A stretch of DNA of 64,000 bases from Clostridiales bacterium (lineage in GTDB: Bacteria > Bacillota > Clostridia > Oscillospirales > Oscillospiraceae), in NCBI GenBank assembly GCA_019420945.1, contig JAHZGF010000042.1:62001-126000 (forward strand). Direction: 5' to 3'. Under the pieces are notes generated by a model. It was given only the letters and a program-made list of their open reading frames with translations. It searched no databases and was not told the origin of the DNA. The translations under genes were made by a program, and so were the position numbers. This document shows positions 1-8,472 of the stretch, in pieces. The first letter of the stretch is position 1, and each line of letters begins with the position of its first letter.

Positions 1-45
1 TACTTTGTCAATTGCTTCTTTTTACAATACAGAAAAGGAGTGGAT

Positions 46-294
46 TTGACTTTGAATACCTATACTGCCACTAAGAACCGAATTTTGCAGCTCTGCGGCC
101 AGCGAAATATTACCATCAATAAACTGGCTACAATTTGCGCTCTGCCGCCATCCAGTATTAAAAATATCCTCTATGGAAGGAGCAGTGATCCTCGGCTGTT
201 GACCATCAAAAAAATTTGTGATGGCTTGGAAATTACTCTTGCGGAGTTCTTTGATACAGACGAGTTTAATTCACTGGAACCGGAAATAAAGTAG
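46..294 (+). CDS. XRE-family helix-turn-helix DNA-binding protein
   Basis: This is a small Cro/CI-type DNA-binding protein of about 82 residues that consists of little beyond the helix-turn-helix domain. The segment INKLATICALPPSSIKNILYG is the usual helix-turn-helix, followed by the family pattern of a conserved Lys-Ile-Cys-Asp-Gly-Leu helix and an acidic tail (LAEFFD). The frame is open from a GTG at 40, but that codon overlaps the ribosome binding site AGGAG (36-40). The TTG at 46 is therefore the likelier start, and a TTG at 52 is possible. A TACAAT at 23-28 could be the -10 box; its -35 box would lie at or before the window edge. Thirteen bases separate it from a small membrane protein gene, so the two are probably co-transcribed. 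Target genes are unknown. Confidence 0.75.
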   Translation: MTLNTYTATKNRILQLCGQRNITINKLATICALPPSSIKNILYGRSSDPRLLTIKKICDGLEITLAEFFDTDEFNSLEPEIK

Positions 295-307
295 GGGGGT
301 GTGAGAT

Positions 308-475
308 ATGCTGTTCCGTCTCATTCTGCTGGCGGTGCTGGAGTTTGGCCTGGGACTGTTCTGCCTGTGGAACAAGAAACTGCCCGAGGGCTATTCTTTC
401 ATCGGCAAATTGCTGCTGGTGCTGGGCGTCATCACTGTGGCCCTGTGCGCCTTTTTGCTGTTCTGGCCCCAGTGA
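308..475 (+). CDS. Small two-helix membrane protein (55 aa), function unknown
   Basis: This is a 55-residue hydrophobic protein with ATG at 308 and a G-rich ribosome binding site (GGGGGGTG, 294-301) about six bases upstream. Two membrane helices are evident: residues 2-21 (leucine-rich, ending in FCLW) and residues 31-53 (FIGKLLLV to FLLFW). A short polar turn, NKKLPEGYS, links them. A positive residue (Arg4) lies near the N-terminus and the protein ends WPQ. It starts 13 bases after the helix-turn-helix gene and probably shares its transcript. I do not recognise a family. The composition, hairpin topology and good ribosome binding site argue that it is real, but similar small open frames can arise by chance. 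Confidence 0.6.
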   Translation: MLFRLILLAVLEFGLGLFCLWNKKLPEGYSFIGKLLLVLGVITVALCAFLLFWPQ

Positions 476-496
476 GGAAAAAAGCCCGGCGGGGCG

Positions 497-524
497 TTGA
501 CAATTTTTGTTTTCGTGATAGAAT
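497..524 (+). promoter_or_regulatory. Sigma-A promoter of the alaS T-box transcript
   Basis: TTGACA (497-502) and TAGAAT (519-524) are separated by 16 bp, close to the vegetative consensus. The predicted start near 531 falls at the beginning of the T-box leader. Confidence 0.75.
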
Positions 525-530
525 AATTGA

Positions 531-800
531 GCAATATTTGTATGGCTCAGGCGAAAAAGAGAGCGTTTCGGCAGCCCAAAGCGAGCGGGGGAGGGTGCAA
601 GCCCCGCGGGAAATGCGTGCGCTTGGCCCTTTTGCCGGATCTTTTGCAGAAAAGATTGGAGCCGCCCGGGATGACCGGGCCGTCGGATGAAAACCCGCGT
701 TAAGGGTTACCGAGATGCCGGAGTATGTGAATCCCCGGCAAATCAGGGTGGTACCGCGAAGCAGCCTTCGCCCCTGACTTTAGGGGGCGGAGGCTTTTTT
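531..800 (+). promoter_or_regulatory. T-box leader of alaS
   Basis: This tRNA-sensing leader is expected to read through when uncharged tRNA-Ala accumulates. The invariant T-box AGGGTGGTACCGCG is at 745-758. It is followed by a terminator hairpin whose arms are near 764-774 and 782-794 and which ends in a T run (795-800). Stem I lies at about 550-650 and contains the typical apical GGGTGCAAGCCC segment. I could not fix the specifier codon with certainty; a GCC (Ala) near the base of stem I is compatible. Confidence 0.93.
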
Positions 801-837
801 GTGTTCCACCGCAATATTACATTTGGAGGTAATTCCA

Positions 838-3513
838 TTGAAAAAGTTTGGCGTGAACGACCTGCGGGAGATGTTTTTGGCCTTCTTTGAGACCAAGCAG
901 CATCTTCGTCTGCCCAGCTTCTCCCTGATTCCTCAGAATGACGCGTCCCTGCTGCTGATCAACTCCGGCATGGCCCCCATGAAGCCCTACTTCACCGGGG
1001 AGCAGGAGCCTCCCCGCCATCGGGTGTGCACCTGCCAGAAGTGCATCCGTACCGGCGACATTGAGAACATCGGCAAGACTGCCCGCCACGGCACCTATTT
1101 TGAGATGCTGGGCAACTTCTCCTTTGGCGACTACTTCAAGAAGGACGCCATCCACTGGGCCTGGGAATTCCTGACCAGCCCGGACTGGGTGGGCCTGGAT
1201 CCCAACCGACTCTATCCCTCTGTGTTTGAGGGCAATGAGACCACCCCCGCCGATGACGAGGCCTGGCACATCTGGCATGATGAGGTGGGGGTTCCCGCCG
1301 ACCACATCTTCAAGTTCGGCAAAGAGGATAACTTCTGGGAGCACGGCTCCGGCCCCTGCGGCCCCTGCTCCGAGATCTACTACGACCGGGGCGAGAAGTA
1401 TGGCTGCGGCAAGCCCGGCTGCACCGTGGGCTGCGACTGCGACCGCTATATGGAAGTCTGGAACGTGGTGTTCTCTCAGTTCAACAACGACGGTCAGAAC
1501 CACTATACCGAGCTGGTGCAGAAGAACATCGACACTGGCATGGGTTTGGAGCGTCTGGCAGTGGTGTGCCAGGATGTGGACTCCCTCTTCGACGTGGACA
1601 CAGTCATGAACATCACCAACCATGTCTCTAAGATCACCGGCGCCCATTACGGGGACAGCGACAAGACCGACGTGTCTCTGCGTATCATCACCGACCACAT
1701 CCGGGCCTCTGTCATGATGATCAGCGACGGCGTGCTGCCCTCCAACGAGGGCCGGGGCTATGTGCTGCGGCGTCTGCTGCGCCGGGCCGCCCGCCACGGC
1801 AAGCTGCTGGGGGTCAACGATCCCTTCCTCTATGAGGTCTGCGATACTGTTATCCATGAGAATGAGGGCCACTATCCCGAGCTGCGGGAGAAGCAGGCCT
1901 ATATCACCAAGGTCATCCGGGTGGAGGAGGAGAACTTCGCCAAGACCATCGACGGCGGCCTGCGGATCTTCGGTGAGATGCTGGCGGACCACAAGGCCAA
2001 TGGGGAGAATGTGTTCTCCGGCGCCGACGCCTTCAAGCTCTATGATACCTATGGCTTCCCCATTGACCTGACCATCGAGATGGCGGAGGATGAAGGACTT
2101 TCTGTGGATCAGGATGCCTTCCACCAGCTGATGGAGGAGCAGCGCATCCGGGCCCGGAAGGCCCGGGAGGCTCTGGGCGACCTGGGCTGGGCCGGCATCG
2201 AGTTCGGCAAGGATATGCCTGAGACCGAGTTCTTGGGCTACACCCAGACCGAGGCCCAGGGTAAGGTGCTGGCGCTGGTCTCCGAGGAGGAGATGCAGGA
2301 CACCATCGGCGCCGGGGTCGAGGGCATTATGGTGCTGGATAAGACTCCCTTCTACGCCGAGATGGGCGGCCAGGTGGCCGACCAGGGCACCATCACCTGC
2401 GGCGACGCGGTATTTGAGGTGTCCAACGTCCAGAAGAACAAGGGCGGCAAGTATATGCACTACGGCGTGGTGAAGGCCGGCTCCTTCAGTGTGGACGATA
2501 CCGTTACCGCCAGCATCGATGTGAAGCGCCGGAAGGCCATCTGCCGCAGCCACTCCGCGGCCCATCTGCTCCAGAAGGCGCTGCAGACGGTGCTGGGCGA
2601 CCACGTCCACCAGGCGGGCTCCCTGAACGAGCCCGACAAGCTGCGCTTTGACTTTACCCATTTCTCCGCCGTCACTCCCGAGGAGCTGTACCGCATTGAA
2701 AAGCTGGTCAACCATGCGGTGCTGGCCGGCGGCGACGTGGTCACCGACGTGATGAGCCTGGAGGAGGCCAAGCAGCTGGGTGCCATGGCTCTGTTCGGTG
2801 AAAAGTACGGCGACACCGTCCGGGTGGTCCGTATGAAGGATGAGGATGATCAGGACTACTCCATGGAGTTCTGCGGCGGCACCCATGTGGCCAACACCGC
2901 CATGGTGGGCGCCTTCCGGATCAAGAGCGAGGGCAGCGTAGCCTCCGGTGTCCGCCGGATTGAGGCAACCACCGGTCGCGAGAGCCTGCGCACCATGACT
3001 CAGCTGGATCAGGAAATTCAGGAGATGTCCTCTATGCTGAAGACCAAGCCCTCTGAGCTGGTGGGCCGCATGGCCGCCCAGATCAACGAGATCCGGGATC
3101 TGCGCCGGCTGGTGGATCAGTATAAGGACAAGGAGATGCTGGGTGAGGCCAGCCGCTATCTGCTCTCCGCCAAGTCTGTGGGAGACATGAAGGTGATCAC
3201 CGCCACTCTGAACGCAGCTTCCGCCGATTCCCTGCGGAAGATCGGCGATTTCCTCCGGGATAAGGAGGAGAATGTGGTGGCCGTCCTCTCCAGCGTCAAC
3301 GGGGAGAAGATCACCTTCCTGGCGGTCTGCGGCAAGGCTGCCGTCAAGGCAGGCATCAAGGCTGGAGACATCATTAAGAGTGTCACCAAGATCTGCGGCG
3401 GCAGCGGCGGCGGCAAGCCGGACTCCGCCATGGGCGGCGGCAAGGACGTGCTGAAGCTGGACGACGCCTTGGCCACCGTGGACGATTTCGTAGCTGGAAA
3501 GCTGGGCCTGTAA
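838..3513 (+). CDS. alaS: Alanine--tRNA ligase
   Basis: AlaRS charges tRNA-Ala in the cytoplasm and hydrolyses mischarged Ser/Gly-tRNA. The 891-residue product matches the family length (about 880). The class II catalytic core occupies the N-terminus (for example GSGPCGPCSEIYYD), followed by the tRNA-recognition region. The editing domain has HSAAH (about residues 572-576) and the zinc-binding CGGTH (about 679-683). The C-terminal DHHA1-type domain is glycine-rich. The chosen start is TTG at 838, seven bases after GGAGGT (825-830); upstream in-frame codons lie inside the terminator of the T-box. The gene is controlled by that T-box leader. A HIT-family gene follows 51 bases downstream and is probably in the same transcript. 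Confidence 0.97.
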   Translation: MKKFGVNDLREMFLAFFETKQHLRLPSFSLIPQNDASLLLINSGMAPMKPYFTGEQEPPRHRVCTCQKCIRTGDIENIGKTARHGTYFEMLGNFSFGDYFKKDAIHWAWEFLTSPDWVGLDPNRLYPSVFEGNETTPADDEAWHIWHDEVGVPADHIFKFGKEDNFWEHGSGPCGPCSEIYYDRGEKYGCGKPGCTVGCDCDRYMEVWNVVFSQFNNDGQNHYTELVQKNIDTGMGLERLAVVCQDVDSLFDVDTVMNITNHVSKITGAHYGDSDKTDVSLRIITDHIRASVMMISDGVLPSNEGRGYVLRRLLRRAARHGKLLGVNDPFLYEVCDTVIHENEGHYPELREKQAYITKVIRVEEENFAKTIDGGLRIFGEMLADHKANGENVFSGADAFKLYDTYGFPIDLTIEMAEDEGLSVDQDAFHQLMEEQRIRARKAREALGDLGWAGIEFGKDMPETEFLGYTQTEAQGKVLALVSEEEMQDTIGAGVEGIMVLDKTPFYAEMGGQVADQGTITCGDAVFEVSNVQKNKGGKYMHYGVVKAGSFSVDDTVTASIDVKRRKAICRSHSAAHLLQKALQTVLGDHVHQAGSLNEPDKLRFDFTHFSAVTPEELYRIEKLVNHAVLAGGDVVTDVMSLEEAKQLGAMALFGEKYGDTVRVVRMKDEDDQDYSMEFCGGTHVANTAMVGAFRIKSEGSVASGVRRIEATTGRESLRTMTQLDQEIQEMSSMLKTKPSELVGRMAAQINEIRDLRRLVDQYKDKEMLGEASRYLLSAKSVGDMKVITATLNAASADSLRKIGDFLRDKEENVVAVLSSVNGEKITFLAVCGKAAVKAGIKAGDIIKSVTKICGGSGGGKPDSAMGGGKDVLKLDDALATVDDFVAGKLGL

Positions 3514-3564
3514 AAACATACAGACAGCGAAACAATAGAATCTGAACTGAAAGGAGCGAACATC

Positions 3565-3903
3565 ATGAGCGATTGCCTCTTCTGTAAGATCGCGGCGGGA
3601 GAGATTCCCTCCAACAAGGTGTATGAGGACGAGCTGGTCTATGCCTTCTATGACATTGATCCCCAGGCTCCGGTGCACTTTTTGGTGATCCCCAAGCAGC
3701 ATATCGCCTCCTGCGGTGAGATTACCCCGGACAACGCTGGGGTAGTGGCCCACGCCTTTGAGGTCATCTCCAAGGTGACAAAGGAAATGGGCATCACCGA
3801 CTTCCGGGTGGTGTCCAACTGCGGAGAGCAGGCGGGTCAGAGCGTTCACCATCTGCATTTCCATGTGCTCTCCGGTCGGGATATGACCTGGCCTCCGGGC
3901 TGA
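3565..3903 (+). CDS. HIT-family (HinT-like) nucleotide phosphoramidase
   Basis: This is a 112-residue histidine-triad protein of the HinT/PKCI branch, a family that hydrolyses AMP-lysine and other adenosine phosphoramidates. The hallmark HxHxHxx motif appears as HHLHFHVL near residue 97, with the catalytic second-last His. The N-terminal CLFCKI is the Cys pair common in bacterial members and may bind zinc. The start ATG at 3565 has AAGGAG eight bases upstream. It follows alaS, consistent with a proposed role of HinT proteins in clearing aminoacyl-adenylates, although that link is an inference here. A strong terminator follows the stop. Confidence 0.93.
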   Translation: MSDCLFCKIAAGEIPSNKVYEDELVYAFYDIDPQAPVHFLVIPKQHIASCGEITPDNAGVVAHAFEVISKVTKEMGITDFRVVSNCGEQAGQSVHHLHFHVLSGRDMTWPPG

Positions 3904-3930
3904 TTTGGAAAAAAATTCAAATTTTATTAA

Positions 3931-3959
3931 AAAGGCGGGGAAGCAATCCCCGCCTTTTT
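3931..3959 (+). terminator. Rho-independent terminator after the HIT gene
   Basis: AAAGGCGGGG (3931-3940) pairs with CCCCGCC followed by TTTTT (3948-3959). It ends the alaS-HIT transcript. Confidence 0.9.
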
Positions 3960-3960
3960 A

Positions 3961-3969
3961 TGTTACAAT
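3961..3969 (+). promoter_or_regulatory. Extended -10 promoter of comEC
   Basis: TGTTACAAT (3961-3969) is a TGn-extended -10 element directly abutting the T run of the preceding terminator. No good -35 is visible at 17 bp, where the terminator arm lies. It is the only promoter-like element between the terminator and comEC. Confidence 0.5.
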
Positions 3970-4010
3970 TAGTGTCGAAATAAGTCGAAGAAGAGAGGGG
4001 GAGGGACAAC

Positions 4011-6284
4011 ATGCGCTATCTGGCCTGGTTTGCCCTGCCCTTCTGCGGTGCACTATTGATGGGGTGCCTGTTGCCCATCTGGTGGCTGGTCTTTCTGCTT
4101 ATGCCTCTCTTTGGCGTGCTGGCTTGGCTGTTGTCCCACACCAATCTGAAACATCGGACCGCCTTTGCGCTGTTGGCGGCGGGGGCCTGTCTGGGCAGCG
4201 GTTGGTTTGGTCTCCATCATGTGGCGGTGGTGGCGCCTGCTGGAGTTTTGGAGGGCCGCAGTTCCGGGATTTGCGGGGAAGTAGTGACTTATCCCGAACA
4301 GACGGAGTACGGTATTTCATTGGATCTCCACATCACCAGCGGCCTTGCCAAGGGGAGAAAGGTCCAAATCTTTCTGGATGATTGGTATTACTATCTCAAG
4401 CCCGGGGATCAGTTGACGGGGACTGCGGAGTTTTCTCCGGTTCTGGAGGATCCGGAGGGTACGGGCACCCGTTATGCCTCCGGGGGTGTGTTTCTCCAGG
4501 CGGAGATGGAGATTACCTCCGCCTATTCCAGTCCCTCGGTGCCCCTGCGCTATCTGCCGGACTGGCTGGGGGAACAGTTGAAGCAGACGGTGGCCCGGCT
4601 CTATGAGGGGCAGCAAGCCGCACTGCTCCAGGGGTTGCTCACCGGAGACAAAAGCGGGCTGACGGATTTCCTCTATACCTGCTTTCGCCGTGCCGGGTTG
4701 GCCCATCTGTTGGCGGTTTCCGGCCTGCATGTGGGATTTTTAACAGGAATGGTATATCTGCTGCCGGGACGAAAAAAGTTTCGTATCTTTCTGGCAGTGC
4801 CCTTGATGGTTTGCTTTGCACTGATGACCGGCGGCCAGAGCTCCGTCTGGCGGGCAGTGGTGATGGGCAGCCTGCTGCTGGCGGCGCCGCTGTTCGGCCG
4901 GGAGACGGATCCGGTTACCTCCCTGAGTGCTGCGCTGATGGTGTTGCTGCTGCCCAACCCCTATGCTATTCTCAATGTGGGGCTCCAACTTTCCTTTGCC
5001 GCTGTGGCGGGGCTTGCCTGTTTCGGCGGAAAGATGTATCATTGGATGACAAAGCCTCTGAAGCGGAAGAACAGGCAAAAGAAACTTTCTCCAGCCCGGC
5101 GGATTGTGTACGGAGTCTGGCGGTGGGTGGCGGCGGGATTGGCTACCTCCTGCTGTGCCACAGTATTCACACTCCCTCTGTCTGCCTGGTATTTTGGCAC
5201 CATCTCGCTGATCGGTCCCCTGGCCAACCTCTTTGCTGTATGGGCGGCCTCTCTGGCCTTTGGGCTGGGGCTGGTGAGCTGTGGGCTGGTGCTGGTTTGC
5301 CCAGCCTTGGGAGAGGTGCTGGCTGAACTGGTGGGAGTACTGCTGAACTGGCTGATGGCGGTGGCCAGGATTCTGGGCAATCTCCCTTTTGCGGCGGTGA
5401 CCCTGGATCATCTCTATCTGCGGCTTTGGCTGGTGTTTCTGTTGACAGCTGTCCTGTTGACCGCCTTTATCACCGGATTGCGCCGGCGGCCATTGCTGCC
5501 CCTGGGAACTACGGCAGCTCTGCTGATGCTGGCCCTCTCCCTGCGGATGCTGAGTATTTCGGCGATGCCCCTTTGTGTTTCCGTATTGGATGTGGGGGAG
5601 GGGTCCTGCACAGTGTTCAGCTCCCAGGGATGCTATGTGGCGGTGGACTGCGGCGGCTACCAGGCGGGAGACGTGCTGGCGGACTATCTGCAGTCCGGAG
5701 GTGTGTCCAGACTGGGGCTGTTGACGGTGACCCATTATGACACCGACCATGTCAACGGGGTGGAAGAATTGCTGGAGCGGATCCAGGTGAACACGCTGTT
5801 GCTGCCGGATGTGGAGGATGACACCGGCACTCGGCAGGAGCTGGAGCGTCTGGCACAGGCCCATGGCTGCCAAGTGAGCTGGGTATCCGGGGATACTGTG
5901 ACGGTGAGCTTTGGGGCGGCGACATTGATGGTTTATCCGCCAGTGGATTCCGGGGAAGACAACACCAGCTGCGTCAGCGCCATGTGTACCTGGCAGGACC
6001 GGGCAGTGCTGGTTACCGGAGATCTGGAGCAGGAACAGGAACAGCTGCTTTTGGAGCGGGAGGATCTTCCGGAGCTGGATGTACTGGTGGTGGGCCACCA
6101 CGGCAGCGATACCTCCACCGGGGCAAAGCTGCTGGCAGAACTTTCGCCGGAGATTGCCGTCATCTCTGTGGGCAGCAATTCCTACGGGCTTCCATCCCAG
6201 GAAGTGCTGGAGCGGCTGGCGGACTACCGCTGTAAACTATTTCGAACCGATGAAAACGGCACGGTGACCATCCGCTGCCGATGA
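4011..6284 (+). CDS. comEC: ComEC/Rec2-type DNA internalisation channel
   Basis: ComEC forms the inner-membrane channel that passes single-stranded DNA into the cell during natural transformation. The 757-residue product has the full architecture. An N-terminal pair of helices is followed by a soluble DUF4131-like region and the competence membrane domain (about 200-520), which includes RRAGLAHLLAVSGLHVGF. A C-terminal metallo-beta-lactamase domain has THYDTDHVNG (about residue 573) and GHHGSDTSTG. The domain is complete, so it may be a working nuclease. The ribosome binding site is GGAGGG before ATG 4011. It is followed after 16 bases by holA, the usual order in Firmicutes. Competence in this organism is not shown by one gene. 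Confidence 0.95.
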   Translation: MRYLAWFALPFCGALLMGCLLPIWWLVFLLMPLFGVLAWLLSHTNLKHRTAFALLAAGACLGSGWFGLHHVAVVAPAGVLEGRSSGICGEVVTYPEQTEYGISLDLHITSGLAKGRKVQIFLDDWYYYLKPGDQLTGTAEFSPVLEDPEGTGTRYASGGVFLQAEMEITSAYSSPSVPLRYLPDWLGEQLKQTVARLYEGQQAALLQGLLTGDKSGLTDFLYTCFRRAGLAHLLAVSGLHVGFLTGMVYLLPGRKKFRIFLAVPLMVCFALMTGGQSSVWRAVVMGSLLLAAPLFGRETDPVTSLSAALMVLLLPNPYAILNVGLQLSFAAVAGLACFGGKMYHWMTKPLKRKNRQKKLSPARRIVYGVWRWVAAGLATSCCATVFTLPLSAWYFGTISLIGPLANLFAVWAASLAFGLGLVSCGLVLVCPALGEVLAELVGVLLNWLMAVARILGNLPFAAVTLDHLYLRLWLVFLLTAVLLTAFITGLRRRPLLPLGTTAALLMLALSLRMLSISAMPLCVSVLDVGEGSCTVFSSQGCYVAVDCGGYQAGDVLADYLQSGGVSRLGLLTVTHYDTDHVNGVEELLERIQVNTLLLPDVEDDTGTRQELERLAQAHGCQVSWVSGDTVTVSFGAATLMVYPPVDSGEDNTSCVSAMCTWQDRAVLVTGDLEQEQEQLLLEREDLPELDVLVVGHHGSDTSTGAKLLAELSPEIAVISVGSNSYGLPSQEVLERLADYRCKLFRTDENGTVTIRCR

Positions 6285-6300
6285 AAGGATTTAGGACACT

Positions 6301-7332
6301 ATGGCAGCAAAAAAGACAGACAACAGTGCATATCTGCAGCTCCGAAAGGATCTGCAGGCGGGTACACCGGGACAGCTCTATGTATTCCACGGAGAGGAAA
6401 AATACCGGATGGAGGAGAGCTTGGCCGCCCTTCGCCAGCTGCTGGTGCCGGAGGGTATGGAGGAGTTCAACTACCGCACCTTCTCCGGTAAGGATCTGGA
6501 CGTGGGAGAGCTGGTCAGCGCCATGGACAATTTGCCCATGATGAGTGACCGCACCCTGATTCAGGTCACCGATTTTGACCTCTTCGGCTGCGCCGAGAGC
6601 AAAAAAGAGATGTTGACCCGGGCTTTTGAAGATCTGCCGGACTATCTTTGCCTGGTGTTTGTCTATGATATACTGGATTATAAGATCGGCCGGGGCAAGT
6701 TCCAGGAGCTGGTGAAAAAGAAGGGCTCCATTGTAGATTTTGTACCGGCGGACCGGAATGACTTGCTGGACTGGATCCGCCGCCGGTTCCGGGAGCTGGG
6801 GAAAGACATCGACGACCGGGAGGGGGAGTATCTGATCTTTCTCTGCGGCGGGCTGATGACTGGCCTAAAGACCGAGATCGAGAAGATCGGCAGTTACGCC
6901 AAGGGCGATAAAATCACCCAGCAGGACATCGACGCGGTGGCGGACCCGGTGCTGGAGGCACGGGTGTTCGACATGACCGATGCAGTGGGCAGCCGGGACT
7001 TTGGTCGGGGATTGAAGCTGCTCTCGGAGCTTTATGGCCTGAACCAAGACCCCATCATGATTCTGGCCATTCTGGGCAAGCACCTGCGGCAGCTCTACAC
7101 TGCCCGGCTTGCCCTGGAATCCGGAAAGGGAACTTCGGCGCTGATGGAAGTGTGGAACATGAAGACCAGCTGGCAAGCTAACAAACTGATGCGCTGCGCC
7201 CGGGGCTGCGATCTGGGCTGGTGCCGCCAGGCGGTGAAGCTGGCGGGCCAGGCGGATCTGGCCATGAAGAGTTCCGGACGGGAGCGAAAGGATGTACTCA
7301 CCGAGCTGATGCTGCATCTGGCAAATGGGTGA
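6301..7332 (+). CDS. holA: DNA polymerase III subunit delta
   Basis: The delta subunit opens the beta sliding clamp within the clamp loader complex. The 343-residue length is typical. The N-terminal region carries the GEEKYRMEES nucleotide-fold start common to Firmicute delta subunits, and the C-terminal helical collar contains ILGKHLRQLYTARLA and ends in a helix (TELMLHLANG). The ATG at 6301 lies 16 bases after the comEC stop, and the AAGGAT ribosome binding site overlaps the end of comEC, indicating translational closeness. Six bases separate its stop from the next gene. Functional links inside this operon are chromosomal habit rather than proof of interaction. Confidence 0.92.
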   Translation: MAAKKTDNSAYLQLRKDLQAGTPGQLYVFHGEEKYRMEESLAALRQLLVPEGMEEFNYRTFSGKDLDVGELVSAMDNLPMMSDRTLIQVTDFDLFGCAESKKEMLTRAFEDLPDYLCLVFVYDILDYKIGRGKFQELVKKKGSIVDFVPADRNDLLDWIRRRFRELGKDIDDREGEYLIFLCGGLMTGLKTEIEKIGSYAKGDKITQQDIDAVADPVLEARVFDMTDAVGSRDFGRGLKLLSELYGLNQDPIMILAILGKHLRQLYTARLALESGKGTSALMEVWNMKTSWQANKLMRCARGCDLGWCRQAVKLAGQADLAMKSSGRERKDVLTELMLHLANG

Positions 7333-7338
7333 ACCGAC

Positions 7339-7929
7339 ATGCTGAAGATCAAAGAGGCCATTGTGGTAGAGGGCCGCTATGACCAGAACACCCTGTCCCA
7401 GTTGGTGGATACCCTTATCATCCCAACCCAGGGATTTGGCATTTTCAAGGACCCGGAAAAGGCAGCCCTGCTGCGGCGGGTGGCCCGGGCCCGGGGTATC
7501 ATTGTACTCACCGACAGTGACGGGGCGGGCTTTGTCATCCGAAATCACCTGAAAGGAATCCTGCCCCCGGAACAGGTGAAGCATGCCTATATTCCTGACC
7601 TCTTCGGTAAGGAGCGCCGGAAGCGGACTCCGGGCAAGGAGGGAAAACTGGGGGTGGAAGGAATGCGCCCGGAGGTGCTGGAGCGCAGCCTTCGCTCTGC
7701 CGGGGCCACCATCCTGGGGGAAGAGGCGCCGGAGCAGCCCCGGCGGCACATCACAAAAATGGACCTCTATCAGGACGGTTTTTCCGGCCGGCCCGACAGT
7801 GGGGAAAAGCGAAAGGCTCTGCTGCGGCGGCTGGAGCTGCCGGAACATCTGACCGCCAAGGCCCTGCCCCAGGTGCTGGATAGCTTGCTCACCTATGAAG
7901 AATATCAAAAAATCGTGGATGAACTCTGA
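7339..7929 (+). CDS. Toprim/DUF4093 protein (RNase M5-related)
   Basis: The 196-residue protein begins with a Toprim nuclease fold related to ribonuclease M5, the 5S rRNA maturase. The catalytic glutamate lies in IVVEGRYD (residues 8-15) and the metal-binding acidic cluster is VLTDSDGAG (about 56-64). The segment TPGKEGKLGVEGM is the family-specific loop that also occurs in RNase M5 (its GxGVE). The C-terminal part corresponds to the DUF4093 region found in Clostridia next to a Toprim domain. The start at 7339 is six bases after holA. It may be the organism's RNase M5, but M5 orthologues elsewhere sit beside ksgA, so I call it M5-related only. Confidence 0.8.
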   Translation: MLKIKEAIVVEGRYDQNTLSQLVDTLIIPTQGFGIFKDPEKAALLRRVARARGIIVLTDSDGAGFVIRNHLKGILPPEQVKHAYIPDLFGKERRKRTPGKEGKLGVEGMRPEVLERSLRSAGATILGEEAPEQPRRHITKMDLYQDGFSGRPDSGEKRKALLRRLELPEHLTAKALPQVLDSLLTYEEYQKIVDEL

Positions 7930-8021
7930 TCACTTCCGCTCGTTCCAGTGCTTTTTAACTGGGATGGGCGGAATATTTTTCCAATTTCTTCGACACACTA
8001 CGGGAAAAAATACCGATTTTT

Positions 8022-8047
8022 TTCGTATTACGAACTGTTTTCACAGT
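8022..8047. promoter_or_regulatory. Two adjoining inverted repeats in a 210-bp intergenic region
   Basis: TTCGTA-T-TACGAA (8022-8034) is a perfect palindrome around one base. It shares its last A with ACTGT-TTTC-ACAGT (8034-8047). They lie about 50 bp upstream of a TATAAT (8100-8105) and look like operators or nested hairpins. The GAAC spacing does not match the Firmicute LexA box. Confidence 0.45.
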
Positions 8048-8099
8048 GAAACGTCGAAAGAGTGCGAACGATTTTGCTGGAAAAAGCCGACGAAATCCG

Positions 8100-8105
8100 T
8101 ATAAT
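8100..8105 (+). promoter_or_regulatory. Possible -10 box for the small gene at 8140
   Basis: TATAAT at 8100-8105 lies 35 bases before the GTG start. No convincing -35 is present at 16-18 bp, which would fit an activator-dependent promoter or a chance match. Confidence 0.4.
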
Positions 8106-8139
8106 TCCTCTATGTGAGAGAGATTTTGGAGGGATTTCG

Positions 8140-8394
8140 GTGAATGAGGTCTTATATGCGGAGGAAAGTTACATTGATTTAAATGGATTGTCCCACTGTC
8201 TGGAATACCAGTTGCTGGTGGAACCGGGGCAACCCTGTCGCTATGGAGTGGCTATTCTGGACCGAGGCGGAGACAGTGCCCGGGTCCGGGATTTGACCAC
8301 CCGCCGGGAGCAGGCGGAGCAAGTGTTGGAGCTGCTGCGGCGCAACCTGGTGACCCCGGTGACGTTGGAGGATGTAGTGGCGGATCTGCTGTAA
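8140..8394 (+). CDS. Conserved small protein (84 aa), possibly DUF6514-like
   Basis: This acidic cytoplasmic protein of 84 residues has GTG at 8140, six bases after GGAGGG (8128-8133). The frame extends upstream to an ATG at 8062, but that lies before the likely promoter. The sequence has a beta-rich N-terminal half (LEYQLLVEPGQPCRYGVAIL) and a C-terminal helix ending in VTLEDVVADLL. The pattern of a short alpha/beta protein ending in a 'P-x-x-L-x-D-V-V-x-D' helix recalls the uncharacterised Clostridia family DUF6514, but I hold this loosely. It has its own intergenic regulatory region and stands alone. Confidence 0.6.
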   Translation: MNEVLYAEESYIDLNGLSHCLEYQLLVEPGQPCRYGVAILDRGGDSARVRDLTTRREQAEQVLELLRRNLVTPVTLEDVVADLL

Positions 8395-8409
8395 AAGAGG
8401 GAAAGGGCT

Positions 8410-8437
8410 TTTCTTCCTGGGTTCGATGTGGTACACT
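8410..8437 (+). promoter_or_regulatory. Promoter of the DUF1113-type membrane protein gene
   Basis: TTTCTT (8410-8415) lies 16 bp before TACACT (8432-8437), and TGG precedes the hexamer, giving an extended -10. Confidence 0.5.
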
Positions 8438-8472
8438 GAGCCAGTGCAATCAATGCTTAGGGAGAAATGATC

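Noticed and set aside
301..690. A 129-codon frame overlapping the small membrane protein and the alaS leader.
   Set aside because: It runs through the alaS promoter and T-box stem I, and another frame encodes a well-formed membrane hairpin with a ribosome binding site.
817..3864. A 1015-residue open frame on the minus strand across alaS.
   Set aside because: It is antisense to a clear AlaRS, has low-complexity His/Leu/Gly composition typical of GC-rich shadow frames, and has no ribosome binding site.
8022..8047. LexA/SOS box.
   Set aside because: The palindromes do not match the Firmicute CGAAC-N4-GTTCG pattern.
7895..8104. A 69-codon frame after the DUF4093 gene.
   Set aside because: It overlaps the previous gene, has no ribosome binding site, and reads through the palindromes and the TATAAT.
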